The position numbers and the translations under genes are program-made. Below, piece by piece: positions 35,116 through 45,964 of a stretch of 64,000 bases of DNA (position 1 is its first letter; every line of letters begins with the position of its first letter). The notes beneath the pieces were generated by a model. The model worked only from the letters and a program-made list of their open reading frames with translations, made no database searches and had not been told where the DNA came from. Origin of the DNA: Siderastrea radians (Eukaryota > Cnidaria > Anthozoa > Scleractinia > Rhizangiidae); contig OZ024890.1 of the NCBI GenBank assembly GCA_964017195.1, positions 50,888,593 to 50,952,592 of the forward strand, given 5' to 3'.

Positions 35116-36930
35116 TAGATTAGAGTGGAAAAACCAAGTTCACGGACGCTTCAGGGACGAAAAGTGGACAGTGTTGCTCTTTGTATAAACTGCCGTCAAC
35201 AGCAATAGCACCTGTCACAATGCAAAGAGAAAGCATCACTTAGACATGCCCCTTAGCACACTTCTTTCAACTTATGAATAAACAGGTCAGGAATACATAT
35301 ATCACTGATATGATTGCATTGGTAACTATGTTTCATTTCTTTTGATTTTGGCTTTGGTTTTCCACAGGCTTTAACTGTGCAGTCGTATCCCTTCATAAAC
35401 TTTTTTTCTACCGGTAGCCGAGTACCTCAAACTCATAGTTTTTTTAGATCGCTAGACAATGGAAATTATATTAGAACGTGTTGATTTGGATTAGAGACGG
35501 CTGAAACGGATTACGAATGGTGAGCAAACATAAAATGACGTGCAAAGCTTGTTGTCTTCAGTAACAATAATATTGCTGAAAAACATGTAAAGGGTTTAAA
35601 ATAAAAAAGTTAATTAAATAATGGTTTTTGTTAAAATAAATCTTTCATTTCGTCTTATTTGTCTCTCTAAATTTCAATGCTATTTACTTTCCAAAATTTA
35701 TTCAACTAGAAGCAAAGGCTCTTTGCCGACTCGACAAAACTAGTGAGATTGTTAATCCGGACTTAAAACCACATCTTTCTGAAAACATTTTTGTTTAGAC
35801 AATTGAAATAAATCTAAACCTGCTATGAACTGTAAAATTTTATACATGCTAGTTGTCTGTTTTTTTTTTTATCGCGTCTTATCAAGACAAATAATTTCGT
35901 TTGTCTCAAATTTTAATGCTTGCAAGATGGACCTAGCGATAGGAAAGGGTAGTTACCAATTGAAAAAGGCCCAAATTTAAGCTTTAACATGTATTTCGGA
36001 AAGCACTTTTTTTGCTGGGACACGCAACATTATGGCTAAAACACGCTTTTAGTGATAAAATTGCTCAATTACTTGGGATTTCACTCACAAGACTACGCTA
36101 TTAAAGATTCAGTAATTTAACTTAATCCCAATATGCAGGTCGAGTGGGTCAGTGTAACTTACCATCTAATCGGAGCAGATATAAAATTCACCTCTGGTTT
36201 TCTTGAAGGCAAAAAATAACAACGGCTGTATCGATAACTTCCTGAATATAAATGCAGAAAAAAGAATAAACTTTAGCTTTCTAAGAACAGGGAAATCTAA
36301 TAAATGACCTGACAGTTTGGCAATATATTTACGGCAGCTAATTATATTTACGTTTCGTTCTGTCATAAAAGAGCCTATCATCGAATTGACTATTATCAAA
36401 TGCCTTCAAAACCAAACACAAACTAGTTACGCAAATTAAAATTACACCCGGTAAATTAACATGCCTGGTTCATATTTAGAGGAACCAAATAGAAAGGACA
36501 CAATCGACTCTCTACAAAATTATAGGCGATCAGGTCCAATTTTCTTGGCTTCTTAATAACCGGTTTTAATAATGTTTGCAGCCACCAGGAAGGTGAGTGA
36601 AGTGGGTGAATTCGGTTTATTCATATTCAATAAATCCGCGCCAGTTCTCGCGCGTACAAATAGTTTAGAGCTGCTTGTAAGGCAATTTTCCCAGCAAACG
36701 TCTATTTCCAACCGATTCTTTATTCTTAAAACTCTTTCTTTCTTTCTCCAACGTTTCCCAAAATTTTTACTTCCAAATTTGAAGATGTTCTAGCAGGATT
36801 TTAGCAATCAAATTTTGGCTGTTGTATCTGTTTAGTATAGGGAGTCATGAGATGCTTTGGCATGTTTTCTTCATTCTTTAAGTGGCTTTTTAATTTACTT
36901 TTATTTTTGTGCACTGTTCTCATTTTTGCT
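35116..36930. other. 5' flank of the GPCR
   Basis: No coding exon is supported. On the minus strand a TGTGACAG acceptor near 35214 and a strong GTAAGT donor near 36163 could bound an intron in the 5'UTR of the receptor gene. The rest is AT-rich unique-looking DNA. Confidence 0.35.
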
Positions 36931-36932
36931 TT

Positions 36933-37430
36933 TGGAACTTTCCCATTAAGGGATGATTGTTCCTCTTTGGAGTGGTCCTTTTAGCATCAAAAGGAACAAA
37001 TTGCTGTTAAAAATAGGAACAAAGTGTTCAATTAGAGCTAAAAAGAACCTTTTGTTCCGAATTTTTAACATTGAAAGGAAATTTTTGTTCCTAAATGAGT
37101 GGCTTAGGAACAAGTGTTCCCAATGGTGTTGTTCCTCTTTTAGCATTTTGGTCCTTGTTATTCACCAAAGGAACAATTGTTCCTATTAATGCGTTCCCTT
37201 TTAGAGTGGCTGTTACTTTTATGTTGGCGCGAGGAACTTTAGTTCCCAATTACTTACGTTCCTTTTCTTGTTAAGGAACGTTTGTTCCTTTCTATCATTG
37301 TTCCTGCTTTGAAAATTGGGTCCTTTTTATTCATCCGGTTTGAATGAAATGTTCCTTTCTATTGGCAGGTGGAACAGTTTGTTCCTAACCATTAGTGTAA
37401 AATGGTTCCTATTAAGAATGACAGTTCCTT
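36933..37430. repeat. Cluster of GGAAC/GTTCC half-sites and palindromes
   Basis: About 23 copies of GGAAC or its complement GTTCC lie in 500 bp, where about one is expected by chance. Several are paired as GGAAC-N4-GTTCC: 37107-37120, 37170-37183, 37233-37246 and 37275-37288. One has a 5-nt gap: 37371-37385 (GGAACAGTTTGTTCC). Spacing between pairs is irregular, so it is not a simple tandem repeat. It could be a degenerate foldback satellite or a binding-site cluster; no gene overlaps it convincingly. Confidence 0.7.
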
Positions 37431-37696
37431 TCTATAGTTTGTTCAACAGAAACATTCTTCTATTCTTGCCATCTATGCTTTTGCCGCTATTTAATTTGCA
37501 AAACGTTTGGTTTAGTGTTTAAAGTTTTAAACAACACGAAACAGAGTCCATAGCAGATTTTTAAAGACTTTTCGAGGCGCTTATAGACTTGTCTGGGTAA
37601 GGTTGAACATAATCGCACCAACGCCATATATCACCTTAAATTTGCAAACGTACTTAAGGATAATGAACGATGGCAAGCAGAGACATGCCTGAGCGA

Positions 37697-37776
37697 GCAG
37701 GGGCAAGTTGGGGCAGGCTGGGGCAAGCAGGGGCAAGTTGGGCAGGTTGGGGCAGGTTGGGGCAGATTGGGGCAAG
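37697..37776 (+). repeat. G-rich short tandem repeat
   Basis: Eight or so copies of a 10-11-nt unit, GGGGCARGYTG, strongly G/C-skewed. The runs of three to four G at regular spacing could form G-quadruplexes on the plus strand. It lies about 100 bp upstream of the start codon of the recombinase pseudogene. Confidence 0.75.
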
Positions 37777-37870
37777 TTTAAACTTGCACAATGCAGCCAT
37801 TGTTTTTTTTGTCGCCTTTGTGTTTTGTTCACTATTTATGTAAGTGCTAAGGTTGATTGGTCGAAAATTG

Positions 37871-38461
37871 ATGGCTCATCACAAACCAAAACGGCTTCAC
37901 TTGGAAAAAGAAGAAACAGATAGCCTGTATCACTGTCCAATACAGGCGTGTGATCACGATGGATTTTAAAGTCAACGTGGCTGCAGAAAAAATGTGAACA
38001 CCAAGCACAGTTGGTTCTTTGTCTTTGACGAAAAACCCGACATTTCAAGTACCAAAGAACTTGCCGATGATGATACATCGGGTCATCACAAAACAAACTG
38101 CCAGGGTATTGCCTTCGTTTTCAGTTTCCAGCCAAATTGGCGAGTTATTCACAAAATGGTTGACTGGAAGTGGTGGGGTTGAAGAAAGATCGTGGAGCTC
38201 AGCAGATAGCCAAGAGATGCTTTAAATTTCTCAAATTTTGCTGCGAAGATGAAGAGGAATTGAGTTTCGAAGTGCTGGACTTTAGCCTGTGTTCTCATAG
38301 TCTGTTGTTCAAGTTTATCGACTACTTGCAAGATGAATGCAAACTCGGACACGGTGGACGATTGGGCTACATTGATGCCATCTCTGAAATGATCGACTTC
38401 AGGAAAATAAATGGCGCATCAGACACAATTCTTCGAAACTTATCCTCGACAGACTTATACC
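37871..38461 (+). pseudogene. Zinc-finger/tyrosine recombinase pseudogene, 5' part
   Basis: An ATG at 37871 opens a frame with a C2H2-like finger (YHCPIQACDHDGF, a stop, then SQRGCRK and NTKHSWFF) followed by FDEKPD. One expected zinc-binding His appears as Asn (KNVNTKH). An in-frame TAA interrupts the finger near 37967, and a frameshift or stop near 38178 (after VDWKWWG) precedes the next block. That block runs KKDRGAQQIAKRCFKFLKFC and on to ILRNLSSTDLY, a helical core-binding-like domain. The segment stops at 38461, where the inverted-repeat element is inserted, and continues at 45965. The family appears to be Crypton-like tyrosine recombinases; this is my inference from the 3' part. Confidence 0.7.
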
Positions 38462-39631
38462 CAATCTCGTCCCCAGGGTCTTCTCGCTTTTCAATATGGC
38501 GGCGGCTCGGGAGAAGACCCTGGCACACAGCAGATCACGTGTCTCCAACGAGGATGGAGATGTATTCAAAATGGCGGCTGCGGCGAAAAGGGTGAGAAGA
38601 ACTGGGTACGAGATGCTAAGGTGAAGATAAACAAAATGGCGGAAAAAGCTGAAGTTCAGTTCAAGAAAAAATAGGAAAAACAGACACGTTTTGCATGTAA
38701 GAGTCTTAGGAATACGGCAAAGTGTTAGAGGTCTAATTTTTACTGTTCATTGTTTCTTTTTTGTTTAATAAAGTTAGGAGTAATGGGTTTGAGCGTACTC
38801 TACTGCGGAACTCCGTACTGCTATTTGATTCAATGTTGCTCAAGTGAACATATTATATTTTTGTTTCATTAGGCTTTAGGCAATAAATTGTCTTATCGTT
38901 ACATTGTTACAAATCTGTCCTTCTTAAATATTGTTATAAATCCGTCCTTCTTAACATTATATGCTTCATCTTAAGACTTTTCGAATAAATCAGGCTCAGA
39001 TTAAGCTTGAAATAATATAAATATTATTAGCTTAGGCCTTTAATAGGAAATGACTCATTTATTTATTTATTTACTTACTTATTTATTTAAGCTTATTTAA
39101 TTTACAGTGCAACCTCGATTTAACGAAGTGCAAGGGAATGGGAAAAGAGCAGTGTTGCATGGACTGGCTAAACTAAGTTTTGATCTGGCGTATTCCAGGT
39201 GCTGCTTTGGAGGCAGTGATAATCATTTTGGCTTTCTTCAATTTATTTGTGCCCATTCCTTGTGCTACAGTTTTGCTTGTACAGTTGCAGATCTGCAGGC
39301 ATTGTCGCTTTCAATATTGTTTTCTACACTTTAGTTTCAGTAAGTCTCATTAAATACTAGAACTGAGGAGATTGTGAGACTGTAAATAATGGAGAAATAA
39401 AGCATTTTAACAGTGGATAGAAAAAGTCCTCTTTGTATGTTAGACCAGTTCTGGGGATAATATTCCCAGGTTTGAAAAATTTCCTGCTTAACAACTTCAA
39501 TCAATTGAGTTATCTGGGTGTGGTTTGAAAGTGTTTGAAAAATTTAAATCAATGGGAAAGAGAGGATATCAGGAAAAAAAATAGGAGAGAAAAATGTTTC
39601 ATGAAGTTTTGAAATTGGAATTTGTAGTTAG

Positions 39632-39847
39632 GCCTTTAAGCCCCAGTAGTGACAAACAAACATCTAATTTCTCCTTACAATATCACTACTTGTTCAAACA
39701 TACAGGCCCTGAGAATAAAGAAAATGATCACCAAAAATAAAATGTCCGGGTGTTTATGGATTTATGTGAATTCTCTCAAGTAGTACCATAACAAATTTAC
39801 GGAGAGTAGTGAGGAGAACATGTTTGTTGATATCAGGGCTTAAAGTT
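39632..39847. mobile_element. CCTTTAA-ended MITE, copy 1
   Basis: The ends are GCCTTTAAGCCCC and an inverted GGGCTTAAAG, with internal blocks TATCACTACTTGTTCAAACA and GAGAATAAAGAAA. The same blocks occur in order at 52687-52895 and 55746-55957. Noncoding, present only in the left arm side of the large inverted-repeat element. Confidence 0.65.
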
Positions 39848-40227
39848 AAGAACAAGGAAAAGAATATCATAATTGACTGCTATCAACCTGGGGTGCTCTT
39901 ATGTGGATATCAGTTTTTGATGGTCTCTTAAAATGATTGCCCATCTCATGTCTCTACTTTAAAACTATTCTCATGTCAATCTAAGCCAAATAAAAAGGTT
40001 TTGCAGATCCAATTAGAACACCACAAAAATCCACTAAAAGTTACAACGGAGGTTCAAAGAAATAACAAGTCATCCTAAAAAGTGGGATTTGTAATTTAAG
40101 GTTATGTGCTGATCAATTCGAATCTTCAACATCCCCCCTCCCCTCCGGGCATAGTCCTCAGACATTTGGCTACATGTATTTTCCTTGGCCGAGGAGTAGG
40201 GAATTTGATGCAAAGGTCCTGTGTGTA

Positions 40228-40291
40228 TCACTCGGTCAGCTGTACGATAATTCTATCAGTTATGTATTACCCCATCAGTTGTGCGTTACTT
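40228..40291. repeat. ~20-bp minisatellite, left remnant
   Basis: About three units of TCAGTTGTGTATTACYCSG-like sequence, continuous in type with 44565-44945 on the other side of the L1 insertion. The last 16 bases (40276-40291) are one copy of the L1 target duplication. Confidence 0.75.
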
Positions 40292-40378
40292 TTTTTTTTT
40301 TTTTTTTTTTTTTTCAATAGGCACAAATATGCATTTATCTTTCTATATAAAGAGAACAAGGCTAAACAATACCAATAT

Positions 40379-41284
40379 CTATAGAAATTTAGCAAGAATT
40401 GCTTCCCATCTTTTCCTGAAACTTGCAAACGTCCCATTTTTGTTTGCTATATACTTCTCGGTTTCAAACTTATTTTTAACTTTTTTAAGAAAAATATTAA
40501 AGTCAGGATATATGCCAGCTTTTCTACATTCCCAAATACACAGTTTTCCGAGAATTATAAGATAGTTTATAATATCGGTTCTATTTGTAAGCCCAAGTAT
40601 AATATCTTTTAAAGTCAAAGTAATGTTTTCCTTAACAAGTTCAAACCACCAAGAGGAGAATGTTTTCCAAAAGATTTGCACATGGGAGCATTCAAAAAAG
40701 AGGTGATGCAGCTCTTCTTTTGAAGAGTCACAGAAAGTGCATTTATCATTCAACGATAAACCTATTTTGAAAAGTTTTGCATTTGTGTACAATATATAAT
40801 TAAGCACTCTGTACTGGAAGGACCAAATATACTTTTCGCTTGCGACAGTTTGTGGAAGTGAGTATATTTCCTCCAAAGAGTTTGAAATGTCAAAATCCGA
40901 AATTAGTTTCTTTAACATATTAGGCAATTTAGCCTTAGCTGTTATTAACAGCTTATAGAAATGCTTACACTTAGCCCTGTAGACGTCGAATTGTATATTA
41001 TTATGTTTGAAATTTACCAAGTCAATTTCAGGTAGCGGTTCGCACGACCTGAGTTCCTTCGGAACTGATAGTCTTAAACCTGTCCATGTCAGGAAATCCG
41101 TTTTAAGACCCTTTTGTTTATAAAAATCATGAGACTGCTTATTATCGGATTCAAACATCAAGTCACGTACGAAAACAATCCCTTTGTCATAATACGATTT
41201 ATAAAAGACTGATCTGTTGTCTATTTTAATGTCTTTATTGTTCCAAACAATTCTTTGTGCATAATTATTATCGGAAAATGTATT
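40379..41284 (-). pseudogene. L1 ORF2 C-terminal part (zf-RVT region)
   Basis: The frame after the deletion reads FRNTFSDNNYAQRIVWNNKD and continues to WSFQYRVLNYILYTNAKLF. It then has the CCHC-type motif CTFCDSSKEELHHLFFEC, the reverse-transcriptase-associated zinc finger at the C-terminus of L1/Tx1-like ORF2. The stop is at 40379-40381. The RT palm with its YADD-type motif, which should lie upstream, is absent. The junction with the N-terminal part is a +1 frame change near 41285. Confidence 0.85.
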
Positions 41285-41285
41285 T

Positions 41286-43276
41286 CTAAACTCCTCCCAA
41301 AGGAGAGCTTACACCGTTATTAATTACGCAACTAGAGACATTTTTATAAAACGTTTTCACCCATTTTATAAATTCCGGGCCAAAATTAAAAGCTTCTAAG
41401 CTCTCATAAAGGAAACACCACTCGATCGAGTCAAATGCTTTTTCGAAGTCAATGAATATCATCAATCCTGGCACTTCAGAGCGTTCTGTGTAGTCTATGA
41501 TGTCAAGTATTGAGCGAGCTGTCTCTCCAATAAATCTATCTTTTATAAAGCCAGATTGGTTATGGTGAATAATGTCTGGGAGACAGCATTTTATTCTATT
41601 AGCAATGACCTTGGAGGCAATTTTTGCATCTACATTAACCAAAGAGATTGGTCTCCAGTTTTCTAAGTAGGATCTGTCCTTTCCTTTCTTGTCAATAAGG
41701 GTAATAATTGCTTGTCTTTGTGACGTTGTCATTTCCTCTAGCTGGAACGAGTAGTTAAAAACGTCGACCAGTTGATCTGCTAACGTATCCCATAATTTCT
41801 TATAAAATTCAATAGGTATTCCATCATTTCCTGGTGTTTTACCGTTCTCGAACATTTCAATTGCCTTCTTACACTCTTCCCTAGATATAAGTCCTTCACA
41901 GCTTGTTCTTTGTTCTTCGTTCAGCTTTGGGATATTCAGTTTTTTAAAAAAAGAATCAAACGATTCATGTTGACCTAAATTGCTCTTACTACTGTACAGA
42001 TTTTTATAGTAATCTGAAGCCGAGTTCAATATCTGCTTATGGTCTGTTGTAATCACCCCGCTAAGAGACAGCTTCCTAATATGTTTTCTCGTGTGGTTTC
42101 GTTTTTCTAAATTTAAAAAATATTTGTTACTTTTTTCCCCATGCTCGTGCCATCTTGCCCTCGAGCGGACAATTATACCTTCAGTTTTCTTATCATAGAA
42201 CCTTTCTAACCCCATCTTACATTCCTCCAGTACCTTTCTGGTTTCTACACATGGATTTTGTTCAAATTTAGCTTGTGCATCTTGATATTTCTTTTGCATC
42301 ATTTCCTCCTCCTCCCTATTAGCTTTCGCACGTCTTTTAGAATAATCAATAGAAAATAGACGGACATTATATTTAATCCAGTCCCAAATTACCCTCTTGT
42401 CTGAAATTTCTTTTGCCTCTTCTCTCCATATTAATATTTTTTTCTTCACTTCTTCAACATATGCAGCATCATTTAACATGGAAGTGTTCATTTTCCAGAA
42501 ACCGGGTCCTTTTACACCTTCTTCTATTTTGTGCAATTGTAATGTTATAGCAGAATGATCCGTTTTTATGGCCGATACAATATCTACGTTCGCTACCATA
42601 TCATGCAAAGAATCCGATATAAGCCAATAGTCCAATCGACAGAAAATGAAAGGGGACTTTTGTGACCATGTAAAGCTTTTTTGATTTGGATGTTTAATCC
42701 GCCAGACGTCATGTACATTAAATATATTTTGAATATTCTCTATTTGGTCAACGATCTTTTTTCTTGTCGTCAAAAGCCCTCCCATTTTATCCAAGCTTGG
42801 GTTTAAAGGACAATTAAAATCGCCCCCAATAATTATTCTGTCTTCGTATATTTGATCTTCCTTTTTAAGGACATTAACAATATGTTCATAAAACTTTGCA
42901 GATTGACTATCATTGTTAGGTGCGTAAACATTGAACAGAAGATAATTTTCATCCTTAATTTCGGCGTTTATGCCGATGTATCTTCCCATGGGATCAACAA
43001 TCGTTCGCTTTATTTTGCAATCAAAGCCGTTGCGCAACAGAATAGCAGCACCTCTCGCATTGCTACTCCCATGGGCAAATTCTATTGGAGCGCCCCATTC
43101 AGCTTTCCATTGTTTTTCTTTATCTATTGTCGAATGCGTTTCTTGAAGAAATATAATGCTTGTTTTTGCTTCCTGCACCATGTAAACACTGCTCGCCTTT
43201 TTTTAAAATTACTTAGGCCTCTTACATTTAAAGATAGTAATTTAAAATCATCCGATACCATCCTTGAAGTTTTCAT
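41286..43276 (-). pseudogene. L1 ORF2 N-terminal part (endonuclease and RT fingers)
   Basis: The AP-type endonuclease domain includes IIFLQETHS, GGDFNCPLNPSLDK, SDSLHDM and KTDHSAI. Then come a coiled linker and the RT start: GKTPGNDGIPIEFYK, NWRPISLVNVDAKI, NQSGFIKDRF and MIFIDFEKAFDSIEW. The ATG is probably at 43276 (frame NVRGLSNFKKRRAVF); a 1-nt shift near 43165-43180 is needed to reach FLQETHS. The open frame ends at a TAG (41286) exactly after SSPLGGV, where VRQGxPLSP should follow. This marks a deletion removing the rest of the palm. Confidence 0.9.
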
Positions 43277-43684
43277 TTTTTCTGTCCATAATCAGAGAAA
43301 AGACGTACAAGCAATTCAATTTAAGTGAAAGAATATTGTAAAAGATTGGCCTACTGTTTAACACTTCACCACACAAACACAGACACACACACACAATTTA
43401 ACATATTTTACAAAGAAGACTAAGTCCAGAATTAATGTTATAACGTTAGCACTGAAGGAGATTCTAATTATTACTCCCTCAGTCGTGCCCCGCTCCTCAA
43501 AAAGCTGACAGGAAAAATAGTGCTATACCTGACATTAAAACACACTAAAGCTCATTGTATATAATTGCTCGAATTAAAGGGAAAATAATTGAAATAGTTG
43601 TTCATATTTCTTATTTGCTCAAAGTTTCGGATCAGACTCACAATATCTACGGCAAATTAGAAAAAAAATGTCTATTCACTGTTC

Positions 43685-44503
43685 TTAGCCGTCAGAGGCA
43701 GGTCTGAAGAAAGACTTCAGTTTTGCTGAATCGTTACCTTTATAAAGGATACGCGGAGGAACACTCCAAGGGATGAAGGCGTATTCTACATCTTCTCGGT
43801 TACGAATTTCCTCAAGGTGGCGGTCTTTCAAAATCTTCCTCTCGTCTCTCACTGCCTTCGAGACATCATCGGAAATGAAGATTTTCGCGTCAAGATAGGG
43901 ATTGTCCTTGAGCTTTGCGGCGGCGTTTCTTAATATAAACTGCTTGTCAGGATACCGTAACAAAGCTACGTGTATCGGTCTTGATGACTGCTCACCATTT
44001 CGTCTGTTTTGACTGTTCTTTATTGTTGTGCGATGCGCTCTCATGATTTCAATTTCTCTTTCAAGATTCATGTGGTTGACTAAAATATCTCGTATTATTT
44101 CTTCGCACGTGGAGCCATCTTCAGCACCTTCAGGGATATTCCAGAAGACGACATTATTTCGTTTTGACCGGTTCTCCAGGTCGTCAATCTTCGCCAACAA
44201 TTTTGCCACGCTACTCTTGTCTGCTTTGTCTTCCAATCTCTGTTTTAAATCTTCGACTTCACTATTTACAAAGCCAAGGCTTGTTTTCATTCCACCGACG
44301 TCTTCAGACAAAGTGTTCGTTCTTTCTTCTAAGTGTTCAAGCTTACCATAAATGGCGTCATGTCGCCTTCGACTATCGGCGTCTAGTTTATCGATTTTCT
44401 CCGCTAAACTGCCGATGAGCATTCTTATTTCTTCCAAATTATCTTCAGCGGGATCATTTGCTGCCTCGGAGCCTTTTTTGGACCGTAAATTTTTGGCGGC
44501 CAT
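43685..44503 (-). CDS. L1-like ORF1 protein (coiled coil + RRM + C-terminal domain)
   Basis: The frame is open from 44542; the likely start is the ATG at 44503 (MAAKNLRSKKG), because the upstream ATG lies in the short leader. About residues 15-95 form a heptad-rich coiled coil (EEIRMLIGSLAEKIDKL). RNNVVFWNIPEG and IEIMRAH belong to the RNA-recognition-like domain. RPIHVALLRYPDKQFILRNA and AKIFISDDVSKAVRDERK belong to the C-terminal domain. This is the usual trimeric ORF1p nucleic-acid chaperone layout, about 272 residues. No stop or frameshift is seen, in contrast to ORF2. Confidence 0.85.
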   Translation of the reverse strand: MAAKNLRSKKGSEAANDPAEDNLEEIRMLIGSLAEKIDKLDADSRRRHDAIYGKLEHLEERTNTLSEDVGGMKTSLGFVNSEVEDLKQRLEDKADKSSVAKLLAKIDDLENRSKRNNVVFWNIPEGAEDGSTCEEIIRDILVNHMNLEREIEIMRAHRTTIKNSQNRRNGEQSSRPIHVALLRYPDKQFILRNAAAKLKDNPYLDAKIFISDDVSKAVRDERKILKDRHLEEIRNREDVEYAFIPWSVPPRILYKGNDSAKLKSFFRPASDG

Positions 44504-44564
44504 GTCAGGAAAATAGATATTCAAGCGGAGCTCGCTCGGCACGTCCTACTCTGTCGACATGCCA

Positions 44565-44945
44565 CAGTTGTGCGTTACTTGGTCACTTGTGTAACCTTTC
44601 TGTCAGTTGCATGTTGCAAGTCGCAGTTGCAAGTTGTGCATCACTTGGTCAGTTGTGCATTTTTCTGCCAGTTCTGTGTCATTCAGTGGGTTGCATGATA
44701 ACGCTGTCAGTTATGTATTACTCGGTCAGTTATGTACTTCCCCATCAGTTGTGCAGTACTCGGTCAGTTGTGTACTTCTCTGTCAGTTGTGCATTACTCG
44801 ATCAGTTGTGTATTACCCAGTCAGTTGTCTCAGACTCGGTCAGTTGTGTTGCACTCAGTCAGTTGGACGATAATTCCGTCAGTTGTTTATTACTCCGTCA
44901 GTTGTGTACTATTCCATCACTTGTGTATTACTCCCTCAGGTGAGT
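44565..44945. repeat. ~20-bp minisatellite, main block
   Basis: About 17 degenerate units of TCAGTTGTGTATTACTCSG; units vary from 18 to 22 bp. Overlapping open frames of 88-161 codons here are a by-product of the repeat. It is continuous with 40228-40291 once the L1 is removed, so the L1 inserted into a pre-existing array. Confidence 0.85.
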
Positions 44946-45964
44946 TCAATCCTCTCTTTCCCATTTCTATTTTTGAAACACTTTCAAACTTCACCCAGCT
45001 GCAGGTTACTCAATTGATTGAAGCTGTTAAGCAGAAAAATTTTTCAAACCTGGGAAATTATCCCCAGAACTGTTAAAATGCTTTATTTTACCATTGTTTA
45101 CAGTCTCACAATGTCCTCAGTTCTAGTGTTTGATGTGACTCACTGAAGCTAAAGTGTAGAAAACAATATTGAAAGTAACAAAGCCCTGGAGATCTACAAC
45201 TGTACAAGCAAAACTGTAGCACAAAGAATGGGCACAAATAAATTCAACAAAGTCAAAATGATTATCACTGCCTCCAAAGCAGCACCTGAAATATGCCAGA
45301 TCAAAAATTAATGAGTCATATCCATAAAGGAGTCATTTCCACTGAACTCACAGAGATGTAAGCCATGTAGAATAAATATTTTGTAGCACTGGTTTTATAA
45401 TTAAGGCCTAAGCTCACTCCCTAAGATTTATATTTTAAGCTTAATCTGAGCCTGATATATAATTTTATAAGAAGGACGGATTTATAACAATATTTAAGAA
45501 GGACGGATTTGTAACACGGGGTAACGATAAGACAATTTATTGCCTAAAGCCTCATGAATCAAAAATATAATATGTTCATTTGAGCACCATTGAATCAAAT
45601 AGCGGTACGGAGTTCCGCAGTAGAGTACGCTCAAACCCATTACTCCTAACTTTAAAATAACAAAAAAGAAACAATGAACCGCAAAAACAAGACCTCTAAC
45701 ACTTTTCCGTGTTCCTAAGACTCTTACATGCAAAACGTGTCTGTTTTTCCTATTTTTTCTTGAACTGAACTTCAGCTTTTTCCGCCATTTTGTTTATCTT
45801 CACCTTAGCATCTCGTACCCAGTTCTTCTCACCCTTTTCGCCGTAGCCTCCATTTTGAATACATCTCCATCCTTGTTGGAGACACGTGATCTGCTGTGTG
45901 CCAGGGTCTTCTCCCGAGCCGCCGCCATATTGAAAAGCGAGAAGACCCTGGGGACGAGGTTGAG

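Larger units (their letters stand above)
40292..44564 (-). mobile_element. L1-like non-LTR retrotransposon, 5'-complete but internally deleted
   Basis: The element is on the minus strand: 5' end about 44564, ORF1 44503-43685, ORF2 43276-40379, a ~60-nt 3' tail and a poly(A) (plus-strand T run, 40290-40314). It is flanked by a perfect 16-bp target-site duplication, CAGTTGTGCGTTACTT, at 40276-40291 and 44565-44580. A short (~60-nt) 5'UTR precedes ORF1. Full-length relatives would be longer because the reverse transcriptase core of ORF2 is missing. The long TSD and poly(A) show target-primed reverse transcription. The element cannot move by itself. Confidence 0.92.
38462..45964. mobile_element. 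Long-terminal-inverted-repeat element splitting the recombinase gene
   Basis: The ends are CAATCTCGTCCCCAGGG at 38462 and the inverted CCCTGGGGACGAGGTTGAG ending at 45964. The flanks repeat TTATACC (38455-38461 and 45965-45971), a 7-8-bp target duplication. The arms are about 1.0-1.1 kb (38466-39560 and 44950-45959), similar but diverged and gapped. Without the nested L1 (4.3 kb) the element would be about 3.2 kb. No transposase is visible, so it is a nonautonomous foldback element. A 7-8-bp target duplication would suit hAT or P-like elements, but the ends do not settle this. Confidence 0.8.

Noticed and set aside
37371..37385. A single perfect steroid-receptor-like response element
   Set aside because: As a lone functional claim it is unsafe: the motif is one of many GGAAC pairs in the cluster, and cnidarians are not known to have the steroid receptors that bind it.
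40106..40565. Plus-strand open frames with poly-Phe
   Set aside because: They are antisense to the L1 poly(A) tail and ORF2 3' end.
44458..45076. Open frames of 88-161 codons rich in VVYYSVSCVL-type repeats
   Set aside because: They are translations of the ~20-bp minisatellite in three frames.
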